Under the pieces are notes generated by a model. That model was not told where the DNA came from and searched no databases. It saw only the letters and a program-made list of their open reading frames with translations. A stretch of DNA of 34,359 bases from Candidatus Gastranaerophilales bacterium (GTDB taxonomy: Bacteria; Cyanobacteriota; Vampirovibrionia; Gastranaerophilales; Gastranaerophilaceae): assembly GCA_944323275.1 (NCBI GenBank), contig CALUSA010000015.1:1-34359 (forward strand), read 5' to 3'. The position numbers and the translations under genes are program-made. Shown one piece after another: positions 1-8,778 of this stretch (positions within the stretch are counted from its first letter, which is position 1; each line of letters begins with the position of its first letter).

Positions 1-221
1 GGCAAGTTCATGGCAGCAGCCTGTTTATTTAAAGCATTTTGCATTCTTTGTGAAACAGCCGGAGCCGGTAAATAACCTGCGACTTGTGCTGCAGCCGGTG
101 CCTGTCCAGGGGCAAGAGGTGTTGTTATGACATTACCAGAGGAAGGCAAGTTCATGGCAGCAGCCTGTTTATTTAAAGCATTTTGCATTCTTTGTGAAAC
201 AGCCGGAGCCGGTAAATAACC
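1..221 (-). repeat. 144-bp in-frame tandem repeat inside the Pro/Ala-rich gene
   Basis: Bases 1-77 recur identically at 145-221, and the following bases are similar. The period is 144 bp (48 codons), so the frame is kept. More copies may lie beyond the window edge. Confidence 0.85.
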
Positions 222-953
222 AGCTATTTGTGTTGCAGCCGGTGCCGTTGCCGTTGCTGCGTTAGAAGCGGCAGGAAGTACAATAGACGGACCCTGAGCC
301 TTAAGCAAATCTGCTAACGGAGGAAGATTCGGCTTAACCGGAGCGGGTGTGGTTCCTGTAGGTGCCGGTGTAGTGCCTGTCGGGGCAGATGCTGTTACTA
401 CCGGTGCAGGAGCAGCGGCTGTCTGAGCCGGAGCCGGTGCTGTTACTGCCGGAGCAGGAGCAGTCTTAGCCTGCGGTGCAGCAGAAGACGGAACAACTGT
501 GCTGCTGCCTGTAGGTCTTATCGGAGGATTTGTTGTTCCTCCGCCTGCAGGAGGCGGTGTTATAGGCGCACGCCCATTACCCGGTACTCGTCTGAATTTA
601 CCCTTAGCCATTGCAGCTATTAAAGCAGCCGTACCTAAAGCTGTGCCTAATATACCTAATATTGTACCTGTATCATTTTCTTTCTTATGAGCGGCAATAG
701 GTCTTGCGTAATAGTTATTCATCTGATCTTCACCTTGAAGCAGATAGTTGGCATTGAATTGACCGACTCCGATATTAGCCATCGGACCCATTGCATACAT
801 CCCCATCATTGCAGGGTTCATATAACCGCCGTAAATACCGGCACCTGCTCTGCCAAAGCCGCCTGCGCCCATCATATAATTAGCATTGACATTATACATC
901 GGCTTCATTAAGCTTTGAAAACTTGTGCTGTATGTGTCAAAATTCATAGCCAT
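1..953 (-). CDS. Pro/Ala-rich repeat protein, 3' end outside window
   Basis: This open - strand frame starts at 953 and runs without a stop to base 1, giving about 317 residues. A GGAG lies 8 nt before the ATG; a second ATG follows two codons later. Residues 1-80 are rich in Met, Gly, Asn and Tyr. A short hydrophobic stretch (GTILGILGTALGTAALIAA) near residues 97-115 may be a membrane segment. The rest is a Pro-Ala-Thr linker, with repeated APAP and TGTTPAP runs. Near the edge lies a 48-residue repeat present twice (bases 1-77 match 145-221), containing VSQRMQNALNKQAAAMNLP. This looks like a cell-envelope or surface protein with a flexible stalk. No family is recognised and there is no clear signal peptide. 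Plus-strand frames here are shadows. Confidence 0.75.
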   Translation of the reverse strand, partial: MAMNFDTYSTSFQSLMKPMYNVNANYMMGAGGFGRAGAGIYGGYMNPAMMGMYAMGPMANIGVGQFNANYLLQGEDQMNNYYARPIAAHKKENDTGTILGILGTALGTAALIAAMAKGKFRRVPGNGRAPITPPPAGGGTTNPPIRPTGSSTVVPSSAAPQAKTAPAPAVTAPAPAQTAAAPAPVVTASAPTGTTPAPTGTTPAPVKPNLPPLADLLKAQGPSIVLPAASNAATATAPAATQIAGYLPAPAVSQRMQNALNKQAAAMNLPSSGNVITTPLAPGQAPAAAQVAGYLPAPAVSQRMQNALNKQAAAMNL

Positions 954-1156
954 ACCTAAAACTCCAACCTATTTATTTCTAACCTTACATTTATAAAAAC
1001 AATCACTTCTGTAAAATTGCCTGAAAAATAATTAAATATTAAGAATTGTTACACAAGTAACCATATATACTCTGTTCATTTAATTGTCAGCAAGTAGAAT
1101 AGATATAGTGTATAAATTTTTTATATAATACTTGATATTTTTTAGAGGAGAAGCAG

Positions 1157-2542
1157 ATGTTAGAATTTAACTGCAAGAATGTCAGTGCCGAAAGACTTGG
1201 TGAAGGCAACGGATTAAATCTTGAAGAAGAATTCAACAAATATAATGACAAAATCGCTAAAATTATTAGCGATATGAACTCTAAAAAAGATAAGCCCGGT
1301 CAATGGCTGCAATGGATGAATCTTGGCTACAGTGAAGAAACTGTCTGGTTTGTAAAAGAATATGCGGCTATGACGCATGGACGTTTTGAAAATATTCTTG
1401 TACTGGGTATAGGCGGCTCGGCATTAGGCGGTATGGCTGTATGCGAAGCACTTTTAAAGCCTTATTGGAATTTACTTTCCAATGAACAGAGAAACAATCT
1501 GCCCAAAATCTTCTTTTTAGACAATATTGACCCTGACCAGATGAACGGGCTTTTAGATGTTTTGGATTTGAAAAAAACTCTAGTGAACGTAATCACAAAA
1601 TCCGGCTCCACAGCCGAAACAATGTCACAGTTTATGGTTTTAAAAAGCAGGCTGGAAGCAGAACTCGGCGATGATTACAGAAAACACATTGTTGCAACTA
1701 CAGACCAGATAACGGGTATTTTAAGACAGATTTCCAATGAAGAAGGCTATAAAACATTTGTAATCCCCGATGATGTCGGCGGACGTTTTTCTGTATTTTC
1801 CGCAGTAGGTTTGCTGCCGTTTGCGCTTGTCGGTATTGATATAGAAGAACTTATGCAGGGTGTCAAAGACATGGATCTTGCACTGAAAAATACTGACATA
1901 AGACACAATATTGCAGCACAGAATGCTCTTATCCATTATTTAATGGACACACAAAAAGGCAAAAATCTTGCGGTAATGATGCCATATTCAAGCAGGCTTA
2001 AATATGTTTCCGACTGGTTTGTACAAATCTGGGCAGAAAGCCTCGGAAAAAACAAAAACCTCGACGGCGAGCCTGTATGCGTGGGTCCTACACCGATAAA
2101 AGCAGTAGGAGCAACAGACCAGCACTCGCAAATTCAGCTTTATAACGAAGGACCTAACAATAAACTGATTACCTTTATACGGGTAAAAGAGTTTGATTCG
2201 TCAGTAGAAATACCAAAGATATTTGAATATACAGGTATCGGATATCTGGGCGGCAAAACAATAAACGAACTTCTTAATGCTGAAGCGGATGCAACACGTG
2301 TCACACTGGTTGATTACCAGCGTCCTAACGTAACCATTACAATAGACAACATATCACCTTACAATATAGGACAACTGCTTTATATGCTTGAAGTACAAAC
2401 CGCAATAACCGGTGCGCTGTATCATATAAATGCTTTTGACCAGCCAGGGGTAGAACAGGCTAAAAATTACACCTACGCACTCATGGGCAGAGCAGGTTAT
2501 GAAGAATCAGCAGCTGTTCTGCAAAAAAAATTATCACTGTAA
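1157..2542 (+). CDS. pgi: Glucose-6-phosphate isomerase
   Basis: Interconverts glucose 6-phosphate and fructose 6-phosphate in the cytosol (glycolysis/gluconeogenesis). At 461 residues it fits the shorter bacterial PGI form. Visible family motifs are GIGGSALGG (84-92) and TKSGSTAET (147-155) of the two SIS folds, DVGGRFSVFS (206-215, PGI signature 1), WAESLGK with the likely catalytic Glu294, DQHSQ with His323, and GALYHINAFDQPGVEQAK (419-436, signature 2, ending in Lys436). GAGGAG lies 6 nt before the ATG. It sits alone between a divergent envelope-type gene and a coiled-coil gene 115 bp downstream. All key residues are present. Confidence 0.96.
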   Translation: MLEFNCKNVSAERLGEGNGLNLEEEFNKYNDKIAKIISDMNSKKDKPGQWLQWMNLGYSEETVWFVKEYAAMTHGRFENILVLGIGGSALGGMAVCEALLKPYWNLLSNEQRNNLPKIFFLDNIDPDQMNGLLDVLDLKKTLVNVITKSGSTAETMSQFMVLKSRLEAELGDDYRKHIVATTDQITGILRQISNEEGYKTFVIPDDVGGRFSVFSAVGLLPFALVGIDIEELMQGVKDMDLALKNTDIRHNIAAQNALIHYLMDTQKGKNLAVMMPYSSRLKYVSDWFVQIWAESLGKNKNLDGEPVCVGPTPIKAVGATDQHSQIQLYNEGPNNKLITFIRVKEFDSSVEIPKIFEYTGIGYLGGKTINELLNAEADATRVTLVDYQRPNVTITIDNISPYNIGQLLYMLEVQTAITGALYHINAFDQPGVEQAKNYTYALMGRAGYEESAAVLQKKLSL

Positions 2543-2543
2543 G

Positions 2544-2594
2544 CCCTTTGCAACAAAGGGGAGGATTAAATCATGTAACAGAAAGTTACATTTT
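2544..2594 (+). terminator. Weak hairpins after pgi
   Basis: Two small stems follow the stop codon. CCCTTTG/CAAAGGG (2544-2550/2554-2560) has no T tract. TGTAAC/GTTACA (2574-2579/2585-2590) is followed by TTTT. Together they may act as a weak terminator between pgi and the coiled-coil gene. Confidence 0.35.
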
Positions 2595-2656
2595 ATACAT
2601 GTAGTTTTGAGTTTGCTACAATTAACTAAGGAGCTTTAACCAGAGAGTAATCTTAT

Positions 2657-5305
2657 ATGACAGAAAATAATACATATTTTGAAGTTATACAAAACAGACT
2701 TGATACTTTAGTCGATAAAATTGTACAAAAAGAACAAACCGACGAGGATTTCCGTATTACTTACGCACAAATCCTTGAGAAAATTAACACAAAGATGGAT
2801 TTGTTCTCAAATAATGACTCCAGCGAAGAAATTAGAGCTCTCGGTCAGGAAATGGGACAGCTGCTGCAAAGCAGGCAGGAGATTCTTGATGCAAAATTTA
2901 TTGCAATAAAGTCGGAATTCGACAATATAAATAAACTTTTATTTGAATCTTTAAAAACACCCGAGTTATTGGCTGCTTTCAACAAAATCCATAATCAAAT
3001 ACACTACCTTACCGAAGGTCAAGAAAGCCAGAAAGAAAGCTATAACGCTCTGGTATCTCATTTAGAAAATTTCGGCACACTACATGACACCAATGAACTT
3101 ATTGTCAATGATTTTGCAATAATCAACGAACAAAACACTACCATCAAAAATTTGATAGATGAACTGATTCAATTTAACAAAGAAGTCGAAATAAACAACA
3201 AAAAACTGTTAGAAGAAATTGCTTCGGTTGTATTCAAAGTTCAAGAACTGTCAACTAAAACTTCTGATCAGACTGATGACATAAAAACTTTTGTAGCCGA
3301 CAAAGTAGACTCTATAATAACCAAACTGCAGGAATCCGATGCAAGTTTGGAAATTATGAATAATAACATAAACACTCTTATTGAAGTGGTCGGCAACATA
3401 TTTGATGATGAAGCTTTTGATGAATTAAGAACAGATATTGCCGATATTTTTAAAAAGTCTGAATTGATTTCCGCAACATTAAAAGAGCTTGCAACTAAAG
3501 AAGACTTTTTACAAAATGCCGAAAACAACAAAGAAGAAATCAAAAAGAATTCGCTGGATTTGATAACACAGCTTGAATCAAATATATTTACGAGATTGAA
3601 TGTGGCTGATATAGCCGATATCAAAAATTATGCGGAAAAAATCTTCTTTCAGGGAACAGAAGTTCTTAAAGAAGAAATCTGGAGCATCAAAGATACAGTT
3701 AAAAATATTGATGAAACAGTACTTAAGCAAGAAATCTTTGAAAAGAACCTGCAAAATGCAAAAGAAGATATTATTGATATGATATCGGAAGAAAGTGTTG
3801 CGGCAACTCAACAGGTTAAAGAACTTTCAGACAATATCGAAATATTAAATAAAAATTTATCAGACAGCATTTCAACTGATATTAACAGCTTAAAATCGGA
3901 TATAACGGATATTATTGCGGAAGACTCAGGCGCAACCTCTGACCAAATAAAAAATGTCGTAAAACAAATCGACGACTTAAAAGAAGATATAACCTACCTT
4001 ATTTCGGGGGAAAGCGTTGCCTCTGCACAGCAAATAAAGCAAATTTCAAATTCTCTTGAAAATTTAAAAACAGAATTAAATAATCTGATACTTAACGAAC
4101 AGGGGCAGCAAATTGAAATCGCCCTGCAAAATTTGCAGACAAAATTTGTTACGCAGCTTGTACAGGTTGCCGACAACATATCGTTTGATGAGCAGTCAGA
4201 TGATATTAACGAAAACATCACAACCTCTGCTGAGGAAATTAAAGACGAATTGTCGAACACTTCGGCTAAAATTACTGCTGACTTAAGCGAGTTAAAAAAC
4301 AATATCGTAAAACTGCAATCTCAAACAGAAGCCGATAATCAGGACTTTACAGACAGTATTGACAAAATAAATGAAACATTAAAAGCTAATGTATCAGAAG
4401 AAATCGGAAATCTGGCTTCTAAAATAAAACTCTTAACAAACGGCTTTAGAGAAGACAATGATATCTCTTACACCATGCCGGATGTTGAGTCTGATATTGC
4501 AAAAATCAGAACGGATTTAAGCAATATCCAAAAAACGTTAATTAATCCCGACAGCCTTACGGTTGACCATAGCATTGATATTGCGACAAGATTAAATGAC
4601 CTGAAGGAAGCCGTACAAAAAATGCAGGACAGCCCGATTACACATGAAGTCGGGGAAATTAAAGAAATGTTCGGCGGACTAAGCGAAGATATTGCCAGCA
4701 TAAGCAAAAGAACCAACAAACTTATCATATCTTCCGATGAAGTTACTAAAAAGCTTTTGTCAAACATAACTGCATTTACCGCTTTGATTAATACTTTTGA
4801 AAAACAGAGCAAAGCTTTTTATAACTCTGCTTTTCTGAAAGATATTAACAAAAAAGTAGATACAATAACCAAAGGCACTGAGGCAATTGTTAAATCAAAC
4901 AATGCCATAAACGAAGCCTTTGTATATATGGGAGAATGGATAGACACTGCCAGCGACTCTTTTGACAATCTTCAAAGTGATATCGGCAAAATCAAAAAGA
5001 CTCTGCTTTCGGACGAAGAAAATACTGCTCAAAAGCTTGAGTCTGAGCTTGTTAATATCAATCAAAAACTCGAGGAACAACAAGCACAAATCAACCGGAT
5101 TGTGGAACAGCAGGCAGATTCTCAAGAATTAAAATCTTTGCTCGAATTTGTAGCATCTCAGGTCAGCATTACAAATGAAAAAATGATAGAAAACGAACAG
5201 CTGACACAAAAAATATTAAACATGGAAAAACAACTCAAAAAAATAGAAAAAAATATCGCCATAATTACCGAATACATTGATGAAGACGATAACTATGACG
5301 AATAG
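2657..5305 (+). CDS. Large acidic coiled-coil protein (882 aa), unknown function
   Basis: An 882-residue protein made almost wholly of heptad-like, Glu/Asp/Lys/Asn-rich helix, with no signal peptide or membrane segment, so probably a long cytosolic coiled coil. Around residues 370-475 there are three or four degenerate repeats of the type DI-x2-(I/L)I-x-E(D/E)S-x-A-x2-Q(Q/I), each followed by a helix with ILN/LK spacing. The start is fixed by an in-frame stop three codons upstream (2648-2650). GAGAG lies 9 nt before the ATG, while a better AAGGAG (2628-2633) is too far away to serve. No catalytic motif is seen. A structural, SMC-like or cytoskeletal role is possible, but no family is recognised. 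Frames on the opposite strand are shadows. Confidence 0.85.
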   Translation: MTENNTYFEVIQNRLDTLVDKIVQKEQTDEDFRITYAQILEKINTKMDLFSNNDSSEEIRALGQEMGQLLQSRQEILDAKFIAIKSEFDNINKLLFESLKTPELLAAFNKIHNQIHYLTEGQESQKESYNALVSHLENFGTLHDTNELIVNDFAIINEQNTTIKNLIDELIQFNKEVEINNKKLLEEIASVVFKVQELSTKTSDQTDDIKTFVADKVDSIITKLQESDASLEIMNNNINTLIEVVGNIFDDEAFDELRTDIADIFKKSELISATLKELATKEDFLQNAENNKEEIKKNSLDLITQLESNIFTRLNVADIADIKNYAEKIFFQGTEVLKEEIWSIKDTVKNIDETVLKQEIFEKNLQNAKEDIIDMISEESVAATQQVKELSDNIEILNKNLSDSISTDINSLKSDITDIIAEDSGATSDQIKNVVKQIDDLKEDITYLISGESVASAQQIKQISNSLENLKTELNNLILNEQGQQIEIALQNLQTKFVTQLVQVADNISFDEQSDDINENITTSAEEIKDELSNTSAKITADLSELKNNIVKLQSQTEADNQDFTDSIDKINETLKANVSEEIGNLASKIKLLTNGFREDNDISYTMPDVESDIAKIRTDLSNIQKTLINPDSLTVDHSIDIATRLNDLKEAVQKMQDSPITHEVGEIKEMFGGLSEDIASISKRTNKLIISSDEVTKKLLSNITAFTALINTFEKQSKAFYNSAFLKDINKKVDTITKGTEAIVKSNNAINEAFVYMGEWIDTASDSFDNLQSDIGKIKKTLLSDEENTAQKLESELVNINQKLEEQQAQINRIVEQQADSQELKSLLEFVASQVSITNEKMIENEQLTQKILNMEKQLKKIEKNIAIITEYIDEDDNYDE

Positions 5306-5337
5306 AAAGTTTCTGCTTTTATTGTAGTTATTTGTAT

Positions 5338-5541
5338 TTAATTGTTGCTTGTTACAAGTTTAAGTGCGGACAGATTTTTTACTGCAAACATCTTTGTCTG
5401 CATATTCTGCTCCTTATTGATTTCAAAAATTCTTATAATACGTTGAATTTCTGCAAGATTTTTTCTTGAAGAAATATCATATACATTTTTTATCGGGTCT
5501 GAAACTACGTCCATTATTGTATTTAATTCATGTTCTTGCAT
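5338..5541 (-). CDS. Small hypothetical protein (67 aa)
   Basis: A 67-residue - strand frame with AGAGGA about 10 nt before its ATG. The middle is helical and charged (SSRKNLAEIQRIIRIFEINK), and there is no membrane segment. It is convergent with the coiled-coil gene, with 32 bp between the stops. The ribosome site and lack of overlap favour a real gene; no family is recognised. Confidence 0.5.
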   Translation of the reverse strand: MQEHELNTIMDVVSDPIKNVYDISSRKNLAEIQRIIRIFEINKEQNMQTKMFAVKNLSALKLVTSNN

Positions 5542-5762
5542 ATTTTCTATTCCTCTATGGCTCTATATTTTTATAAAGTGAACGAGGTTAAAAAAATTGC
5601 CTAAATTGTTTTGAAATGTTAAGAAATATATACAATTTATTTAAAAAATATATAATAACTCAGTTTTAATGCATTTTTCCAATATATACTAAAAATAGTT
5701 GATAAAATTATAAAGTTTTAGTATATAATAAAATACATAAATTATGATATAAGGAGAGGTCA

Positions 5763-6017
5763 ATGTTACCTATAGTTACCGAAGAACACACATCGCTTGC
5801 ATTTGCGGAAATTTTTCAGGATGTGCATGGCTGGCGCAAAAAAATGATTCATTATATAAAAGATGAAAATCCGGAAATAAACAGCGCAATAATAGAAGCC
5901 GCAAACAACACTGACTTAGATCCAAAAGCTGTTGCTCTCGGTGCTTATATGACATATATATTAATCGAAATGGCTGCAAAAGATGATGCCGGCATGAATT
6001 TTGAAATTGAAGAATAA
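5763..6017 (+). CDS. Small hypothetical protein (84 aa)
   Basis: An 84-residue acidic protein with a textbook AAGGAG 6 nt before the ATG. It is predicted all-helical (for example SAIIEAANNTDLDPKAVALGA) and ends in an acidic tail. There is no signal peptide. It lies alone, convergent with the signalling pair to its right (23 bp between stops). The AT-rich 220 bp before it must hold its promoter. No family is recognised, so function is unknown. Confidence 0.75.
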   Translation: MLPIVTEEHTSLAFAEIFQDVHGWRKKMIHYIKDENPEINSAIIEAANNTDLDPKAVALGAYMTYILIEMAAKDDAGMNFEIEE

Positions 6018-6040
6018 AGCAGCAAACGCATTGATTTAAT

Positions 6041-6400
6041 TTATTGTACGATTTTTACCTTAAAATTTTGTATAGGCTGGTTGGTTAGAAGCTTTTTCTG
6101 ATTTTCAAGGTTGTTTTTTATAGCAAAAATCCAGCCGGTTTTAGGATTAACAAACAAAAAGAAAGCAGCCTGACTTTCCAAAAGCTTTTGTCTGTTATCT
6201 ATAACAAGCTCGCCTTTATCAGACAGAGGAAAAACGGTAAAGGACAGAGGTGTAGTCAAGTTGCTGTCAAGGTAAGCGTCGAACTTTGTATTTTTTAATC
6301 TTGTTGTATCCTTTAAAACAGCCTGATCTTTATAAGTTGTACACCACCTGTACAGTTTTGTTATAATTTCGTCTGTCTTATCCTGATTGTTTGCGCTCAT
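6041..6400 (-). CDS. Hypothetical protein (119 aa) coupled to the GGDEF/HD-GYP gene
   Basis: A 119-residue soluble protein whose ATG lies 23 bases inside the end of the upstream GGDEF/HD-GYP gene. The two are therefore almost certainly translated together. It has a helical N-terminus and then a beta-rich part with aromatic runs (QAAFFLFVNPKTGWIFAIKNN). No known domain is recognised. The tight overlap suggests a partner or regulator of the signalling protein, by context only. Confidence 0.72.
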   Translation of the reverse strand: MSANNQDKTDEIITKLYRWCTTYKDQAVLKDTTRLKNTKFDAYLDSNLTTPLSFTVFPLSDKGELVIDNRQKLLESQAAFFLFVNPKTGWIFAIKNNLENQKKLLTNQPIQNFKVKIVQ

Positions 6401-8294
6401 GCATTAATCTCACAAATTCGTCCGTAAGTTTATCGTTCCATTTTTTACCTGATTCCTGCTTTATTATTTCTAAAGCCTCATCGCTTGTTTTTGCATCTCT
6501 GTACGGTCTGTTTTGAATAAGTGCAAAATAAGAATCGATTAACAAAATAATTTGAGAAGACAAAGGAATTTTATCCCCGCTCAATTTGTTCGGATAACCG
6601 CTTCCGTCCCAGTTTTCATGATGGGCTTCTATTATCGGAACAATGTCAGCAACATTGCTGATAGGTTTAAGGATTGTTCTGGCAGCAATCAGCGGATGTT
6701 CTTTTATTTTTTGTTTTTCTTCATCGGTCAAAGGTTCTTTTTTATTTAATATTTCCTCCGGTATTGTTAATTTGCCTATATCATAAAGCATCATGGCTAT
6801 TTTAAGCTTATCAATATCTTCTTTAGACAGCTCCATTTTTTTAGCAAGCTCTATTGCAAGTGACACCTTCTCTTTTGTAATACCTTTTTTGTACTGTGCA
6901 TTATAAGTTTGGGCAATGGTATCGGCAACAGAGAACAATGTATCTTTTGTAGTCGAAGAATCAATTGATTTGAGTTTAGAGGTAATTTCTTTTGCTGCTT
7001 TATCAGGTATAGGCACCTTTTGTTTTGTAAGTATATCCATAAACGCCCCGAAGGCAACCTCTTGCCATTCAGCTTCATCTTCAACACGTTTAGCGAGGGT
7101 AACACGATTTCTTCCGTTTATTTTCGACTTATACATAGCCTGATCAGCCATATCAAGAAGTTCATCGAGTTTTGAAGAATGTTCAGGGAAAGTGGCAACG
7201 CCGACGCTTGCAGTAACATGTCCTATAGTATCAAGCTCCTGCGCCTCAATAGCAGAACGAATTCTTTCTGCGGCTATCATTGCACCGGAAGAATCAACAC
7301 CCGGCAAAAGAACAGAGAATTCTTCACCGCCAAGCCTTGCCGGAACGTCTATAGAACGTGCATTTTTCTTTAAAATATCAGCAATAGTCCTGATAGCAAG
7401 ATCACCGAAAAAGTGCCCGTAGGTATCGTTAATTTTTTTCAGATAGTCCAAATCAAGGCTGATTATTGAAAAATGCTGCTGCAGACGCTGTGCACGTTCT
7501 AACTCTTTTTGCAAAGCCTGATTAAAATACCTTCTGTTATAAAGCTCTGTTAAGGAATCAGTAACGGCTTCTTTTTTCAGATTTTCAAACAGATTTGCAA
7601 TTGTTATTGCCATTTCCACCTGATTTGCAAACAGGGTAAGGAAGTTAAGCTCTTTATCCGTAACTTCTTCTCTCGGTGAAAACACCATCATTACCCCGAA
7701 GGGCTTGTTGGAAGGGGCAAGAGGAATACAGATAACACTTTTGCTTACTCCGAGTTTGCAGATTGTGTCTATATTTTCAGGAGTAAAGTCGTACAAAAGT
7801 TTAGTTATAACCTCCATATAGTCCGTGGAATGGAGTATGGAGCGTTCCTCTATTGCTCTTGTGATAAGCATTTTTGCATCATATTTAAGATGATATTCGT
7901 GTATATCAATCTTTTTTTCCTGAAGGAACTGCTCAATTTTTTTTAATATAGGGCTTTGCGAAAAAGCTTTAATCCTGTAATACTTGCCTTTTTCGTCATC
8001 ACAAACCTGCAAAATAGTACTGTTTATATAGCCCATTTCACCGTGCAGAGAGTTGACTAGTTTTTGCAAAACACTCGAGAGAGGCTCCGAGGAATTCATC
8101 AATTCCCACACATGTTTCAAGGTTAAAAACGCTTTATTAGCCTGATCAAGCTCCTGTGTACGCTGGACTATCTCTTTTTCAAGGGCAAGATTGCGCTCGT
8201 ATATTTCCAGAAACTCTTTTTTATTGCTGGAAATATTATATTCAAGCTCATTTACTTTATTTGTATAATCTTTAATTTTTTTAAAAAAATCCAT
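6378..8294 (-). CDS. GAF-GGDEF-HD-GYP signalling protein
   Basis: A 638-residue cytosolic c-di-GMP-type protein. Order: coiled coil (1-60), GAF-like sensor (about 60-235), GGDEF diguanylate cyclase domain (about 240-400), helical linker, HD-GYP-like domain (about 480-635). The cyclase active site is intact as GGEEF (322-326). An inhibitory RxxD site (R313-D316) lies exactly five residues before it, so feedback control by c-di-GMP is likely. The HD-GYP domain keeps HHENWDGSGYP (558-568) and RPYRDA, but the HD pair is Tyr504-Asp505 (YDIGK instead of HDIGK). The usual second metal Asp in the VADVYDAL motif is Phe (LIDSYFAL). The phosphodiesterase half may therefore be inactive and serve as a sensor or binding module. 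There is no membrane segment. The ribosome site is a weak GGA. Confidence 0.92.
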   Translation of the reverse strand: MDFFKKIKDYTNKVNELEYNISSNKKEFLEIYERNLALEKEIVQRTQELDQANKAFLTLKHVWELMNSSEPLSSVLQKLVNSLHGEMGYINSTILQVCDDEKGKYYRIKAFSQSPILKKIEQFLQEKKIDIHEYHLKYDAKMLITRAIEERSILHSTDYMEVITKLLYDFTPENIDTICKLGVSKSVICIPLAPSNKPFGVMMVFSPREEVTDKELNFLTLFANQVEMAITIANLFENLKKEAVTDSLTELYNRRYFNQALQKELERAQRLQQHFSIISLDLDYLKKINDTYGHFFGDLAIRTIADILKKNARSIDVPARLGGEEFSVLLPGVDSSGAMIAAERIRSAIEAQELDTIGHVTASVGVATFPEHSSKLDELLDMADQAMYKSKINGRNRVTLAKRVEDEAEWQEVAFGAFMDILTKQKVPIPDKAAKEITSKLKSIDSSTTKDTLFSVADTIAQTYNAQYKKGITKEKVSLAIELAKKMELSKEDIDKLKIAMMLYDIGKLTIPEEILNKKEPLTDEEKQKIKEHPLIAARTILKPISNVADIVPIIEAHHENWDGSGYPNKLSGDKIPLSSQIILLIDSYFALIQNRPYRDAKTSDEALEIIKQESGKKWNDKLTDEFVRLMHERKQSG

Positions 8295-8334
8295 GTTTTT
8301 CCGAACAAGTTAAATAACAAACAACTATTACGAC

Positions 8335-8364
8335 ATTATACTACTATTTATAGTGATATGTAAA
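8335..8364 (-). promoter_or_regulatory. Putative sigma70-type promoter of the GGDEF/HD-GYP gene
   Basis: Read on the - strand: TTTACA (8364-8359), an 18-bp spacer, and a perfect TATAAT (8340-8335). The predicted transcript starts about 34 nt before the ATG at 8294. Confidence 0.45.
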
Positions 8365-8522
8365 ACTGTTAACAGCACCAATACCATACAAAAGATTTAC
8401 GCTTCTTAACGTTTTTTACTTTTTTTGGTGGATTCAAAAAAGTTATATAAATATTATTATGGGAACGTTGAAATCGTCTAAATTTAAGACACCCGACTAT
8501 TATATTTATTAAAGGATACATA

Positions 8523-8771
8523 ATGAGCAGTCACAAGGCGCAAAAACTTCGTCAAGCGATATTAAAATACAATACGGAAATGTCTAAACTGAAAGATGAA
8601 CTGGTTTATTCTGCCGAAGCTAATTTAAAATACAACAAACTTGTTATACAAAAGGCGATATGCAAAAACGAGCTTGCAAAACTCAAATGCACTTTCTGGC
8701 ACAAAATAATGAAAAAATTACACATGAATAATACAAAAGATAAGCTGATTTGTGACTATTTTAAGTCTTAA
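8523..8771 (+). CDS. Small basic helical protein (82 aa)
   Basis: An 82-residue Lys-rich protein with AAAGGA 6-7 nt before the ATG. Heptad-like leucines suggest a short coiled coil (residues 5-55), followed by a basic tail. It contains three Cys but no CxxC. It is divergent from the GGDEF gene across a 228-bp AT-rich spacer and convergent with tdk (7 bp between stops). It could bind nucleic acid or a partner protein; nothing specific is recognised. Confidence 0.65.
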   Translation: MSSHKAQKLRQAILKYNTEMSKLKDELVYSAEANLKYNKLVIQKAICKNELAKLKCTFWHKIMKKLHMNNTKDKLICDYFKS

Positions 8772-8778
8772 GGTATTA

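Noticed and set aside
499-911. Two + strand frames in the first kilobase.
   Set aside because: They are shadows of the Pro/Ala-rich - strand gene, which has a ribosome site and consistent repeats in its own frame.
1048-1061. A small palindrome GTTAC-ACAA-GTAAC upstream of pgi as an operator.
   Set aside because: The arms are only 5 bp, the surrounding sequence is very AT-rich, and no matching regulator or well-spaced promoter is seen.
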